Below are positions 17,324 through 26,277 of a stretch of DNA of 64,000 nucleotides, piece after piece. The translations under genes were made by a program, and so were the position numbers. This stretch comes from Caryophanon tenue (lineage in GTDB: Bacteria; Bacillota; Bacilli; Bacillales_A; Planococcaceae): positions 1 to 64,000 of the forward strand of contig NZ_MASJ01000008.1 in assembly GCF_001700315.1 (NCBI RefSeq), read 5' to 3'. Each line of letters opens with the position of its first letter. Position 1 is the first letter of the stretch. The notes under the pieces were generated by a model. The model saw nothing but the letters and a program-made list of their open reading frames with translations, ran no database searches and had not been told where the DNA came from.

Positions 17324-18370
17324 TTACGAATGGTGAACAGTGAATGCTTCTTTGCGTCCCTTCATCGTGTAATAGCACCGCATTAGCGGCAAGATGATGA
17401 GGAAAATAAAGAGCAAACGAAATGTTTGAAACATGGATACCATCGAAGCGTCTGCATGAACGGCATCGGCTAAGAGTACCATTTGATCTAAGCCTCCAGG
17501 GGCGGTGCTTAGAAAACTTGTCGCAAAGCTTGTATGTAAAGCAAGCGACATTAAAAAACTTGAGCCAAACGTAAGAGCGATAAGCGCAGCGGCACTGACA
17601 AGCCCACCGACTAAAACTTTTACGGGGAGTTTAATCATGTGAGGCTTGAGCATTAAGCCGATATGTGCGCCGATTAGTAATTGTGCAACGTCCATCACAA
17701 TATCAGGAACAGCAGGCATCGCAAGTGGGGTAGCGAGCTGCAACACAATTAGTAATAAAATAGGGGTAATAAAAAATGCCACTGGTATGTGTATACGTTG
17801 TGTCAAATGGGAAACACCCCATGCCAGGGCAATCAAAAGAAGTAAGCTAATCGATAAGGTTGCATCATTCGGGGGCTTTGTCATCATTTGACCAGCAACA
17901 AGCATTGGAACAATGATTACGACTAGTAACAAACGAATGACTTGGAAATAAGAAATGACACCAATCTCTTTCACTTTTTCTTCTTTTGCAAAAAGCACAA
18001 TTTGGCTTAATCCACCGGGGATTGTACTAAGAACCGATGCTTTTAGTGGAATATGTGTCCATTTACTTGTAATATAGGCAATTCCGATCGCTCCTCCAAT
18101 GAGAACGATATTGAGCAGAAGCATATAGACAAGTAGTGAACCCATCATGCCAAAGAGTGCGGTATTAAATTGCACGCCGATTACGGTGCCAACGATGACC
18201 ACACCTAAATCGGCGAGCTTTCCGGGCCAGTACAATTTGCCATTATGCACAAATTGCGCAAGCATAACAAAAACGATTGGCCCGAGCATCCACGGAATCG
18301 GGATGTGAAATAGTTGAAATAAATAGCCACCGATTAACGATAGCGTCAGTACTTTTACAAAAGCTTGCAC
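17324..18370 (-). CDS. AbrB-family duplicated membrane protein (putative transporter)
   Basis: 348 residues with about ten membrane helices in two similar halves. Each half carries the family's proline/glycine signature (LSTIPGGLSQIVLFAKE near 120, LSTAPGGLDQMVLLADA near 295). This family is annotated as AbrB or putative ammonia monooxygenase, but the proteins are probably transporters. GTG start at 18370 with GAAGGGAGTG seven bases upstream. It follows the dioxygenase gene after 89 bases and may be the last gene of the aromatic operon, perhaps for uptake of an acid intermediate (inference). Confidence 0.8.
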   Translation of the reverse strand: MQAFVKVLTLSLIGGYLFQLFHIPIPWMLGPIVFVMLAQFVHNGKLYWPGKLADLGVVIVGTVIGVQFNTALFGMMGSLLVYMLLLNIVLIGGAIGIAYITSKWTHIPLKASVLSTIPGGLSQIVLFAKEEKVKEIGVISYFQVIRLLLVVIIVPMLVAGQMMTKPPNDATLSISLLLLIALAWGVSHLTQRIHIPVAFFITPILLLIVLQLATPLAMPAVPDIVMDVAQLLIGAHIGLMLKPHMIKLPVKVLVGGLVSAAALIALTFGSSFLMSLALHTSFATSFLSTAPGGLDQMVLLADAVHADASMVSMFQTFRLLFIFLIILPLMRCYYTMKGRKEAFTVHHS

Positions 18371-18404
18371 GCGGTAACACTCCCTTCATCAAAGGGAACG
18401 GCCC

Positions 18405-18451
18405 TTTGGTAGAAGTGACACCTACCAAATTGGGCAGCAGGCGGCACTTCT
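18405..18451 (-). promoter_or_regulatory. Intercistronic region with two competing hairpins
   Basis: TTTGGTAG (18405-18412) can pair with CTACCAAA (18422-18429), or AGAAGTG (18411-18417) with CACTTCT (18445-18451). The two stems overlap and exclude each other. There is no T run, so it is not a plain terminator. It could affect processing or expression of the AbrB-type gene. Confidence 0.4.
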
Positions 18452-18459
18452 TTTACACG

Positions 18460-19440
18460 TTACGATTTAATTAATTGCTTTACTTGTTCTTCACGGTCTA
18501 CATCATCGCGTCGACGGTCGCCCCAATATGCCGAGCCGTTTTTCAAGTATTCTTCATAAGACCATTTTACTGGCTCCCAGTCTGGCTCGAAGATTAAATA
18601 CCCATTTGTGAAGATTTCTAAGCGTAAGCCACTGCCTGGATCTTTTACGTAAATATACATTGCTTGTGAAATCCCGTGTTTCCCTGGGCCAACAAATGCA
18701 ACTTCTGATTCACATAAAATATCAGCAGCACGTAATAAATCTTGTGCATTGTCTAACCAATATGCAATATGGTGCATTTCATTTGGTGCTTTCGAGCGTG
18801 GTGTTGAAATAACGGCTACGTCATGCACTAAGTTTGTTACTGATAACCAGCTCGCTACTTGAACATCATCTGGATTTACAAAGTATTCACGTAATTTGAA
18901 GCCTAAAGCATTTTGTAAATATTGAACGATTTCTGCATTATCATGAGATGTTTGTAAATTTACGTGGTCAATACGACGCGGAGATACACCCTTTGCCCAT
19001 GATTTATATGTTTGGTTTTTTAGTACCGATTTTCGAGATGGGTCTGCAGGTGTTTTGTCCATATCGTAGTATAGCTCAAAACGGTGACCAGATGGTAATT
19101 CAAAACGTACCGCTTCACCTTGACCTACTTCTTCGCCGGCAGCAACCCAGCGTACATCTGTCCCAGCATCTTCTAATAATTTAGCAAACGTCGCAACATC
19201 TTCACGACGCTTTGTGCGCCAACCGATATGGTCGATGTATGATGTTTCGCCAGCAGTAATTGATAATGTATGGTGTTCAAAGTCGCCCCATGCACGTAAG
19301 TAATGTACGCCATCGACTACTTCTGTTTCTTCTAAACCAATTGTGTCACGGAAAAACCATAATGATTTTTCTAAGTCTTCTGATACTAAAGCAACATGTC
19401 CTAGCTTTGCAATTTCTGGTGCGTAAATAAATTTTTCCAT
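18460..19440 (-). CDS. Extradiol ring-cleavage dioxygenase (catechol 2,3-dioxygenase family)
   Basis: 326 residues with two VOC domains. The C-terminal domain carries the iron ligands His159 (RRIDHVNL), His223 or His224 (EMHHIAYW) and Glu275 (GLRLEIFTNG), plus the conserved Tyr in YIYVKDPGSG. It cleaves a substituted catechol next to the hydroxyls. Because the operon contains a C-C hydrolase, the meta-cleavage product is probably a ketone from a 3-substituted catechol. ATG at 19440 after GAGGTGA. It is 29 bases after the monooxygenase gene, third in the operon starting at 21567. Confidence 0.92.
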   Translation of the reverse strand: MEKFIYAPEIAKLGHVALVSEDLEKSLWFFRDTIGLEETEVVDGVHYLRAWGDFEHHTLSITAGETSYIDHIGWRTKRREDVATFAKLLEDAGTDVRWVAAGEEVGQGEAVRFELPSGHRFELYYDMDKTPADPSRKSVLKNQTYKSWAKGVSPRRIDHVNLQTSHDNAEIVQYLQNALGFKLREYFVNPDDVQVASWLSVTNLVHDVAVISTPRSKAPNEMHHIAYWLDNAQDLLRAADILCESEVAFVGPGKHGISQAMYIYVKDPGSGLRLEIFTNGYLIFEPDWEPVKWSYEEYLKNGSAYWGDRRRDDVDREEQVKQLIKS

Positions 19441-19469
19441 TGTATGTTCACCTCTATAAAGTTTTAGGA

Positions 19470-20648
19470 TTAGCCTTGAATATTTGTTTCGATACCGAAT
19501 AAATGGCGACCATAGCCTGTGACAGCATCTTCATATAATGATGTAATATGCGTAGCAATGGCCATTAAATCACGTGTTAAAATTTCAACCGGATGCCCTT
19601 TTAATAAAGCATGTCCACCAAGCGTTAATAATGCTTTTACGCCGATCTGTGTACTTTTATCAATAATGCTTGCACGAATCGCTTTGTAGCGAGGTCCTTC
19701 GTATGCATTGCCTTTGTCGCGCTCCATTAAATAAATGTATTGGCGCATTAAGCCTTCAACTGCTTCTAACTCCATACTTAACTCTGCTAATACACGCTGA
19801 CTTGATGGTGATTCATTTTCCTTCACACCTGAGAATCGAACACGCCCAGCTGTATGTTTGGCGAATTCATCAACAACGCGACGTGCGCCACCAACAGCCA
19901 TTGCAGCAAACCCAACATAGAAACCTGGATAGAATGGTGTGTTGTAGTATAAATAGTTCTCATCATAACTTTCTTCTTGTGCTTCAGGAGGCTGGCTGCA
20001 AGCGATAATTTTGTTAAAACGTAAAATCGCTTCTGGCTTTACAAATACATTATCAACTACTAATGTGTTACTGCCTGAGCCACGTAAACCTAATGAATCC
20101 CAGCTTGGAATAATTTTTAATTGGTCAACATCTAATAAAATACCTACACGTTCAGGTTTGTCATTATCTTCAAATTTCATAAATGCGCCAACACCGACCC
20201 ACTTTGAATAATTGATACCGCTTACAAAGTGGTAAGTACCTGATACTGTATAGCCGCCTTCAACCGCTTCTACTTGACCGATTGGTGCGAATACGTCTGC
20301 TACAAAGCCGCCTGATGCGACAACTTCATCACGTAACGGCTTCGGTAAATACGATACCCATGCATTATGTGCTGAGAAGAAATACGTTAACCATGCAGCA
20401 GATAAGTTGTAGTAGCCAACAGTGCTTACTAAATCAACGAATGTTGTCCAGTCTAGCTGAGGATGTCCGTATTCTTTCGGTAAAATTAAGCGATGAATCT
20501 CCTCACTGCGAATTAAATCTGCTAGCTTTGGTGAAATCGTTGCATCAATATCTGCTTGCTTTGCTTCTTCTTCTGCCAGCTCTCCGATACGTTTCGCCTT
20601 TGCCATCATTTCCTCGTACAGAGACGTTGAGTTATTTAGAAGTACCAT
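19470..20648 (-). CDS. Flavin-dependent monooxygenase, acyl-CoA-dehydrogenase fold (HsaA/HpaB-C2 type)
   Basis: 392 residues, oxygenase component of a two-component aromatic hydroxylase. Family features are ILPKEYGHPQLDW near the N-terminus, SGTYHFVSGINYSKWVGVGA, SWDSLGLRGSGSNTLVVDNVFVP-like (here NVFVKPEAI) and a C-terminal helical bundle with LLTLGGHALLKGHP. It uses reduced flavin from a separate reductase, here probably the gene at 25786, to ortho-hydroxylate a phenol to a catechol. It lies 19 bases after the hydrolase gene and 29 before the dioxygenase gene. The natural phenol is not known. Confidence 0.85.
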   Translation of the reverse strand: MVLLNNSTSLYEEMMAKAKRIGELAEEEAKQADIDATISPKLADLIRSEEIHRLILPKEYGHPQLDWTTFVDLVSTVGYYNLSAAWLTYFFSAHNAWVSYLPKPLRDEVVASGGFVADVFAPIGQVEAVEGGYTVSGTYHFVSGINYSKWVGVGAFMKFEDNDKPERVGILLDVDQLKIIPSWDSLGLRGSGSNTLVVDNVFVKPEAILRFNKIIACSQPPEAQEESYDENYLYYNTPFYPGFYVGFAAMAVGGARRVVDEFAKHTAGRVRFSGVKENESPSSQRVLAELSMELEAVEGLMRQYIYLMERDKGNAYEGPRYKAIRASIIDKSTQIGVKALLTLGGHALLKGHPVEILTRDLMAIATHITSLYEDAVTGYGRHLFGIETNIQG

Positions 20649-20667
20649 ATGCTCAATCCTTTCTTGT

Positions 20668-21567
20668 CTATAAATTTGTTGCGACTGTTTCTTTCACATC
20701 CGCTGTTAAAAAGTCGATGACGATGCTGTTAACAAGTTCTGGTTGATCTGTTTGGCATTGATGTCCACAATTATCTAAATATTGGAATTCGACATTTGGT
20801 AACATTTCTGCTAACTTGTAGCCAACTTCAACTGGTGCTACGGCATCTTGTTTACCCCATAAGAAAATACTTGGGATTTGTAGTTTCGGTAATTTATCTT
20901 TTAATGAGTAACGTAACCATAAGTTCGGATCGTCATTCATACGTTCAATGTATGCGTCAAATGCATCATTTGCTTCTTTTACGCCTGGGCGAGTAGCAGC
21001 TTGGTGACGTAATTGAATTAATTCTTCTGGTACTTCAGTGCCTTCAGCCATGTTACGTGTCATAAATTTACGTAACGCTTCTTCCGTGTAATCGTAGCCA
21101 ATTACATTTAAGAATGAACGCATGCGACGTTGTGGAGCATCAAACATTGCTTGGTAAATTGTATTTGAACCGATGTAGACAATTTTTTGCACTTTTTCAG
21201 GGTGATCGAGTGCATATTTAGCGGCAACGTACGCGCCTTGTGAGTTACCGATTAAAAATACTTCGTCTAAGCACAATGCTTCGATGAAATCATGTACATG
21301 ATCGACTAGGCTTTGGTGCCCGTTTACTGGCCATGCATGTTCACGTACATCTGTGAAGCCCATCGAAAGTTGGTCGATAGCGTAGGCGCGGAATCCTGCT
21401 TCTGCTAATGCTGGTAACATTAAACGCCAGCCTGCTGCCCCACATGCACCTGGTCCTGCTCCGTGTAATAAAATAACAGCTGGCCCCTCTGTTCCTGCCC
21501 ATGAATAATGTGTTTTTACGCCATTGGCAAGTACCCAGCTATTGTGGTATCCATTGAAAATCGTCAT
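20668..21567 (-). CDS. Meta-cleavage product hydrolase (alpha/beta fold, BphD/HsaD-like)
   Basis: 299 residues. Oxyanion motif HGAGPGACG (35-43), nucleophile Ser109 in GNSQGA, acid Asp241 in WGKQDAVAP, His269 in NCGHQCQTDQP: the catalytic set of C-C bond hydrolases acting on 2-hydroxy-6-oxo-hexa-2,4-dienoates. It would yield 2-hydroxypenta-2,4-dienoate plus a carboxylic acid from the side chain. First gene of a minus-strand operon (ATG 21567 after GGAGGGAC), divergent from the V4R/PucR regulator. Confidence 0.9.
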   Translation of the reverse strand: MTIFNGYHNSWVLANGVKTHYSWAGTEGPAVILLHGAGPGACGAAGWRLMLPALAEAGFRAYAIDQLSMGFTDVREHAWPVNGHQSLVDHVHDFIEALCLDEVFLIGNSQGAYVAAKYALDHPEKVQKIVYIGSNTIYQAMFDAPQRRMRSFLNVIGYDYTEEALRKFMTRNMAEGTEVPEELIQLRHQAATRPGVKEANDAFDAYIERMNDDPNLWLRYSLKDKLPKLQIPSIFLWGKQDAVAPVEVGYKLAEMLPNVEFQYLDNCGHQCQTDQPELVNSIVIDFLTADVKETVATNL

Positions 21568-21746
21568 TTGCTTGTCCCTCCATACCGTTTTGTAATGGCT
21601 TTCATGTTGTTATCTTATAATGTGAATAGTCAGAATATAATGGTGATTTTTATGGAAAAAATGAATTTTAACTGTAGAAAATTATTGTAAATACGAGAAA
21701 CATTGCGTAAAATGCACTGTAAGCAGTATTGCAAAGGGGTGTTTTT

Positions 21747-23540
21747 ATGAGTGATCAACTATATGAGACGCAAGATACGAGCAAAATCTTAATGTCTGCG
21801 AATGCTTATATGACGATGCGAGAAAATTTAGAACAAAATATTGGGTCACATAAAGCGAAAGGATTTTTATTTCGATATGGTCGTGATTTTGGAGAGGAAG
21901 CTGCAAGAAATTATTTAGAAAAACGTGAACGTAAGGGGAAAATAGGGAAGATGCATGTGCGCTTAGGGCATGTGACGGACGTTACGTTTAACGGGAAAAT
22001 TGTACGTCATGATGACGGGACGATCGAATGTATCAATACGACTGGGCAATGGATTGAATCATTTGAAGCGGCTATTCAATTAAAGCATCATGGATTATCA
22101 ACAGAGCCTGTTTGTCATACTTTATGTGGATTTGCGAGCGGTGCACTATCATATGAATTTGGCGTGTCGTTAATCGTAATTGAAACAAAATGCTTTGCAA
22201 AAGGGGATGACTGCTGTGAGTATGAAATCCGTCTAGAAGAAGATTGGTTACCAGAGAAGCAAGAACTTGTGAATTTATATCAAAGCGACAATATTTTATC
22301 GGAGCTTGAAATGACATATGACGCACTACTGCAACATAAGCAATTGCTAGAACGTCTTTCAGTATTCCAAACCCAACTGACGCAAAGTGTGACAGAGCGT
22401 TATTCGATGGCGGAACTGATTGATGAAGCACAAAAGCTACTAGATATGCCAATCTTAATAGAGGACATACATGGACAGTTATTAAAGCAAAGCGGGTTAT
22501 CGACAGAGCAGCGTATTTTGCTAGAAACACCTGCAACGCTTATTTATGAAAAAGATGTGCAAAATATCGCCTATTATGAAAGTGCGGGTTATGCTAAATT
22601 GTCGTCACCTGTAACGATTAATAAAAAGCATTACGCCACATGTTCATTTATTTATATGGATGGACGAGTGATGGAAGAAAGTGATGCGATGTTTTTAGAA
22701 AAAGTTGCGAGCGTTGTAGCACTGTGTATATTATACGAGGAAGCTCAATTTGAGGAGCAGCAGCGAATGCGTAGTTCGATTATCGAGCGTTTAATTCATA
22801 AGCAAAACATTGCTTCGATTGAATCCAGCTTTAAGTTTTTACCATTTCAATTTAGTGGGCCGTATACGACATCTGTTATTCGCATTACGCCGAGCAAAAA
22901 AGCGGTCGGGGATTTACTCGACTACCATGATCAACTCATGCAGTTATCGCGTATGTTTGATACATGGCGCGTGCCAACGATTTTAGCAGATATTGGTGAA
23001 GAAATTGTATTGCTTACTTCGCATACGGTAGATGCACGCCAATTTAAAAATGTTTGTACGAAAGTGCTGAAAAAAATGAATCAGCAAAATGCCAACTATA
23101 CATACGCACTTGGGATGAGCCGATTATTTACACACTTTACATCGTTCGAACAGTCGTTAAAAGAGGCGCGCATTGCCCAACGCTTTGAAAACCAACAGCT
23201 ATTTACGGACTACGAGGAGCTTGGCATGCTTGGCGACTTAGTAACGAACATGAGCATTGAGCAAATTCATGATTTAGCACAAAAAATGCTAAAAGGTTTA
23301 TACGACTACAATAACCCACGTAAGAAAGAGCTACTGTATACGCTCTATATTTATTTACTGAATAACCAGCGTTTAAAGGAAACGATGGAATACTTAAATT
23401 TATCAATTGGTGGTATTCAGTACCGTATTAAGCAAATTGAGGAACAGCTAGAAGATACATTGAAAAATGCTTCACTCGCTGCCTATGCATTATTATTAAT
23501 CCAAGCGTTACTACTACTTGGTGAAGTGAAGTTTACGTAA
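21747..23540 (+). CDS. Aromatic-responsive activator with XylR-N/V4R and PucR-type HTH domains
   Basis: 597 residues. Residues 1-100 resemble the XylR N-terminal region, followed by a V4R small-molecule domain (about 110-175) with the metal-site pattern CHTLCGFASGAL...CFAKGDDCCEYEI. A short coiled coil leads to a GAF/PucR-like middle, and the C-terminus holds the PucR helix-turn-helix (LLYTLYIYLLNNQRLKETMEYL). XylR/DmpR-type V4R domains bind aromatic effectors; here the sigma-54 AAA+ domain is replaced by a PucR output, so it would act with sigma-A. It is divergent from the catabolic operon and is the likely regulator. ATG 21747 after AAAGGGGTG. Confidence 0.85.
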   Translation: MSDQLYETQDTSKILMSANAYMTMRENLEQNIGSHKAKGFLFRYGRDFGEEAARNYLEKRERKGKIGKMHVRLGHVTDVTFNGKIVRHDDGTIECINTTGQWIESFEAAIQLKHHGLSTEPVCHTLCGFASGALSYEFGVSLIVIETKCFAKGDDCCEYEIRLEEDWLPEKQELVNLYQSDNILSELEMTYDALLQHKQLLERLSVFQTQLTQSVTERYSMAELIDEAQKLLDMPILIEDIHGQLLKQSGLSTEQRILLETPATLIYEKDVQNIAYYESAGYAKLSSPVTINKKHYATCSFIYMDGRVMEESDAMFLEKVASVVALCILYEEAQFEEQQRMRSSIIERLIHKQNIASIESSFKFLPFQFSGPYTTSVIRITPSKKAVGDLLDYHDQLMQLSRMFDTWRVPTILADIGEEIVLLTSHTVDARQFKNVCTKVLKKMNQQNANYTYALGMSRLFTHFTSFEQSLKEARIAQRFENQQLFTDYEELGMLGDLVTNMSIEQIHDLAQKMLKGLYDYNNPRKKELLYTLYIYLLNNQRLKETMEYLNLSIGGIQYRIKQIEEQLEDTLKNASLAAYALLLIQALLLLGEVKFT

Positions 23541-23546
23541 AGAAGT

Positions 23547-23576
23547 GGAAGTTCAGCGAAGGCTGGACTTCCTTTT
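23547..23576 (+). terminator. Terminator after the regulator gene
   Basis: GGAAGTTCAGC pairs with GCTGGACTTCC around GAAG, followed by TTTTG. Confidence 0.85.
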
Positions 23577-23789
23577 GTTTGAAAATTATGTTTATTTAAT
23601 GGGGTGTCACACAATAATACGTTATAATAAGAAGAGCTAGTGCGGATGTGTAGTGCACAGAAAAACGCTAGAACACCCGCACCGACATTTTAGGCTACTT
23701 TTATGATAGTTGTGAGTTAAAAATCCTTATTTTTTGTTAAATAAATGGATATATAAGTGGTTATTTATGCATTTTTTAGGTAAAATGGC

Positions 23790-23957
23790 GTTTGAATACA
23801 CCCTGAATGAGGGGATTGAAACAGTTTTGCAAAAACATATCTTCTGCTTTTGCGCTCGGTTTGAATACACCCTGAATGAGGGGGTTGAAACAATAATGAC
23901 TGTTTCTAATTGCTCACGCGTAATATTTGAATACACCCTGAATGAGGGGATTAAAAC
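23790..23957 (+). CRISPR. Orphan CRISPR mini-array, three repeats and two spacers
   Basis: Three copies of a 32-33-base repeat starting (G)TTTGAATACACC and ending GGATTGAAAC lie at 23790-23822, 23859-23891 and about 23925-23957. Spacers of 36 (23823-23858) and 33 (23892-23924) bases share no similarity. The second repeat has GGG for GGA, and the last ends ATTAAAAC, the decay expected at the leader-distal end. The repeat contains a CCCT-GAATG-AGGG mini-hairpin and the GAAAC end typical of type I and III arrays. An AT-rich stretch upstream may be the leader, and a terminator follows. No cas gene is in the window. Confidence 0.85.
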
Positions 23958-23982
23958 ACAGAGCTATCTACTACAAGCCATC

Positions 23983-24018
23983 AAAAAAACGCTTATCCAT
24001 AACGGATAAGCGTTTTTT
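23983..24018. terminator. Bidirectional terminator between the CRISPR array and the MFS gene
   Basis: AAAAAACGCTTATCC pairs perfectly with GGATAAGCGTTTTTT around ATAAC. Confidence 0.9.
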
Positions 24019-24031
24019 ATGTGCGAATCTT

Positions 24032-25330
24032 TTAGCTATTCCCTTCAGCTACTTCTAAATCCATTTTTGCTTCTTCAGCAGCGCGTTGTGCATCTGCTTT
24101 TTCTGTTGCGGTAATTTTTAACTTACGTGTCGCGACTAATACAATCGCTGTGAATAAGTATAGACCCACAACAACTAATACACCTGAGTTAAAGCCAGAG
24201 CGTACATCTTCACCTGCAAGAGTGATTAAGTAACCTGTTACCCAAGGACCGATAACGCCAGCCATACTTGAAATTGATAATGAAATCCCTGTTACACTAC
24301 CAACTAAGTTTTTTGGAATAATCATCGTTTTGATTGCAGCATTTAATGGCAGTAAGCTTGTGTTCATAATTAAGCCGACACCTAAAAATAATGATGCTAA
24401 AATTGGTGAGTCAACGAATGTTGTCATTGCAAATGCAGCGGCACCAACTAAAAATACAGTTACTAATACACGGTCATACGATTTAATAAGACTTTTGTTC
24501 TTTTTAAATAAGTAGTCTGTAAGTTTACCCATACAGATAGCAAAGATAGTTCCCGAAATCCCCATTGCGGCAAATACTAAGCTCATCGTTTGTGGCTCTA
24601 ACCCTACGATTTGTGTTAAATACGTAGGCGCCCATGTTAATACCCATGTTGTAATCCACATTGACACGAAACCAACGACTAAAATTGATAATACATATGG
24701 GTTGAAGAATACTTTTAAAATATCCTTAAATGGTACTTCTGTGTTCGAGGCTAATGTTTTCACATCTTCTACTAAAGGCTCTTTCGGTTCATCACGCATG
24801 AAGAAGAAACAAATTGCCCATACTAAACTTCCAGCGCCTAGTAATGCAAATGTATGTTGCCAACCTACTGTAGAAATCCCTAGTACTAATACCGGTGCAG
24901 CTAAGTATGTGCCGACCGTTGTTCCTGATGTCATAATAGCTGCAGCGACCCCACGCTCCGAGCTATTGAACCAACGTGCTAAATGCACAACGCAAAGTCC
25001 GAATGTACCACCTTCAAAGAATCCTAAAACGACACGTAATAAAATTAAGTGCGTTAACGTTTCGACAAAATAAGCACTTGCTAATGACACCGTCCAACCA
25101 GTAGCAATTAACATTAATAAATATTTTGTATTGTATCGATACGTTAGCGTACCTAGTACGATACTTCCGACAGCGTATGCAGCGAAGAAGCTACTACCAA
25201 CTAAACCAAATTGGTCATAAGATAAATTTAACTGCGACATAATCGGTTCAGCAGCTAATCCTAATACTGCTTTATCCGTGTAATTCAGGACAGATAGTAA
25301 AAATAGAAACCCTAGTATTACCCAACGCAT
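24032..25330 (-). CDS. MFS transporter, anion:cation symporter type, probable aromatic-acid uptake
   Basis: 432 residues, 12 predicted helices. NYTDKAVLG in helix 1 and LVGSSFFAAYAVGS match the anion:cation symporter family, which imports organic and aromatic acids by proton symport. The charged tail after helix 12 (residues about 395-432) is Ala/Glu-rich. ATG at 25330 after AAGGGGGAC. It faces the reductase-hydratase operon across a shared promoter region with a perfect CcpA-box match, so import is probably repressed by preferred sugars. Substrate is inferred from context only. Confidence 0.8.
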   Translation of the reverse strand: MRWVILGFLFLLSVLNYTDKAVLGLAAEPIMSQLNLSYDQFGLVGSSFFAAYAVGSIVLGTLTYRYNTKYLLMLIATGWTVSLASAYFVETLTHLILLRVVLGFFEGGTFGLCVVHLARWFNSSERGVAAAIMTSGTTVGTYLAAPVLVLGISTVGWQHTFALLGAGSLVWAICFFFMRDEPKEPLVEDVKTLASNTEVPFKDILKVFFNPYVLSILVVGFVSMWITTWVLTWAPTYLTQIVGLEPQTMSLVFAAMGISGTIFAICMGKLTDYLFKKNKSLIKSYDRVLVTVFLVGAAAFAMTTFVDSPILASLFLGVGLIMNTSLLPLNAAIKTMIIPKNLVGSVTGISLSISSMAGVIGPWVTGYLITLAGEDVRSGFNSGVLVVVGLYLFTAIVLVATRKLKITATEKADAQRAAEEAKMDLEVAEGNS

Positions 25331-25386
25331 AATGATGTCCCCCTTGTTGTGTGAAATTTTCCTGATCCCAATACTTTTGTGGAAAA

Positions 25387-25402
25387 ATGTTAACGCTTTC
25401 AA
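25387..25402 (-). promoter_or_regulatory. CcpA binding site (cre)
   Basis: ATGTTAACGCTTTCAA fits the cre consensus WTGNNARCGNWWWCAW at every position. It lies 57 bases before the MFS start, so catabolite repression of the transporter is likely. Confidence 0.7.
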
Positions 25403-25785
25403 ATAAGCGGTAAAAGAAAGGTCACCTCCTGTGATCTGCTACGCACTACATGTTACGAAAAAGGCAGTGGTGCGGTTTTCGGCATGTAGTTATAAAAGCA
25501 GTTATTGCCGATGAAATGAATTCTAGGGGAAAAAATGTGTATTTGCAACAAGAAAATTACGCGAAATATAGTAATTTGTGCGATTTTTAGAAAAAAGGGC
25601 GTTTTTTGAGAAGTATCAAAAGTTATCGTTACATCAAGCGATTCTCGGAGAATTCACTGAAAATTCATAATTAAAAATATTATTTTTTATTTATTTTTCA
25701 GTCATTTTCAATAAAAATTGTAATCACATTTTTATGTTAGCTGTTTTATGATGTGTGTAATCAGCGAGAAATGGAGGTTTTACAA
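25403..25785. other. Divergent promoter region of the aromatic operons
   Basis: AT-rich spacer between the MFS gene and the reductase operon. ACTACATG (25445) and CATGTAGT (25483) form an interrupted inverted repeat, with CGAAAA / TTTTCG inside it. A strong AGGAGGTGA occurs on the minus strand near 25430 with no start codon at the proper distance. No clear -35/-10 pair was assigned. Confidence 0.4.
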
Positions 25786-26256
25786 ATGGATGATCGTTTA
25801 TTCCGAGATGCAATGGGCAAGTTCGCAACAGGTGTTACAGTATTAACAACAGAAAATGAAGGTGTGCCACATGGTATGACAGCCAATGGTTTTATGTCGG
25901 TATCGTTAGATCCAAAGTTAGTGGTGATTTCGATTGGGCATAAAGCGAAGTTTTTAGAGAAGGTACAAGCTTCTGGTAAATTTGCTGTCAATATTTTAGC
26001 AGACGACCAAGAGCACTATTCGCGTCATTTTGCAGGACGTCCAGGAGAAGAACCAGTCGTTTTCAATCAATTAGAAGGTTTACCTGTGCTTGATGGTGTT
26101 GTCGCACAAATCGCATGTCAAGTTGTATCAACGCATGTAGAAGGTGACCATACATTATTTATCGGGCAAGTATTAGATCTACAGATTACCGACAAAGATC
26201 CGTTATTGTTCTTTAGTGGTCAATATCGTAGCTTACATCAATTCGAAACAGTTTAG
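25786..26256 (+). CDS. Flavin reductase, HpaC-like component of a two-component monooxygenase
   Basis: 156 residues of the flavin reductase family: FRDAMGKFATGVTVLTT, HGMTANGFMSVSLDPKLVVISIG and the C-terminal GDHTLFIGQVLDL...PLLFFSGQYRSL. It reduces FAD or FMN with NAD(P)H and passes it on. The natural partner is the acyl-CoA-dehydrogenase-like oxygenase at 19470, coded in the divergent operon. ATG 25786 with GGAGG eight bases upstream; the earlier in-frame ATGs overlap the ribosome-binding site. First gene of a five-gene operon. Confidence 0.88.
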   Translation: MDDRLFRDAMGKFATGVTVLTTENEGVPHGMTANGFMSVSLDPKLVVISIGHKAKFLEKVQASGKFAVNILADDQEHYSRHFAGRPGEEPVVFNQLEGLPVLDGVVAQIACQVVSTHVEGDHTLFIGQVLDLQITDKDPLLFFSGQYRSLHQFETV

Positions 26257-26277
26257 AGTAGAGGGAGTGGACAGTGG

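Noticed and set aside
23734-24009. Open frame across the CRISPR array with a repeated FEYTLNEG peptide
   Set aside because: The repetition follows from the CRISPR repeats being in the same frame by chance; no ribosome-binding site.
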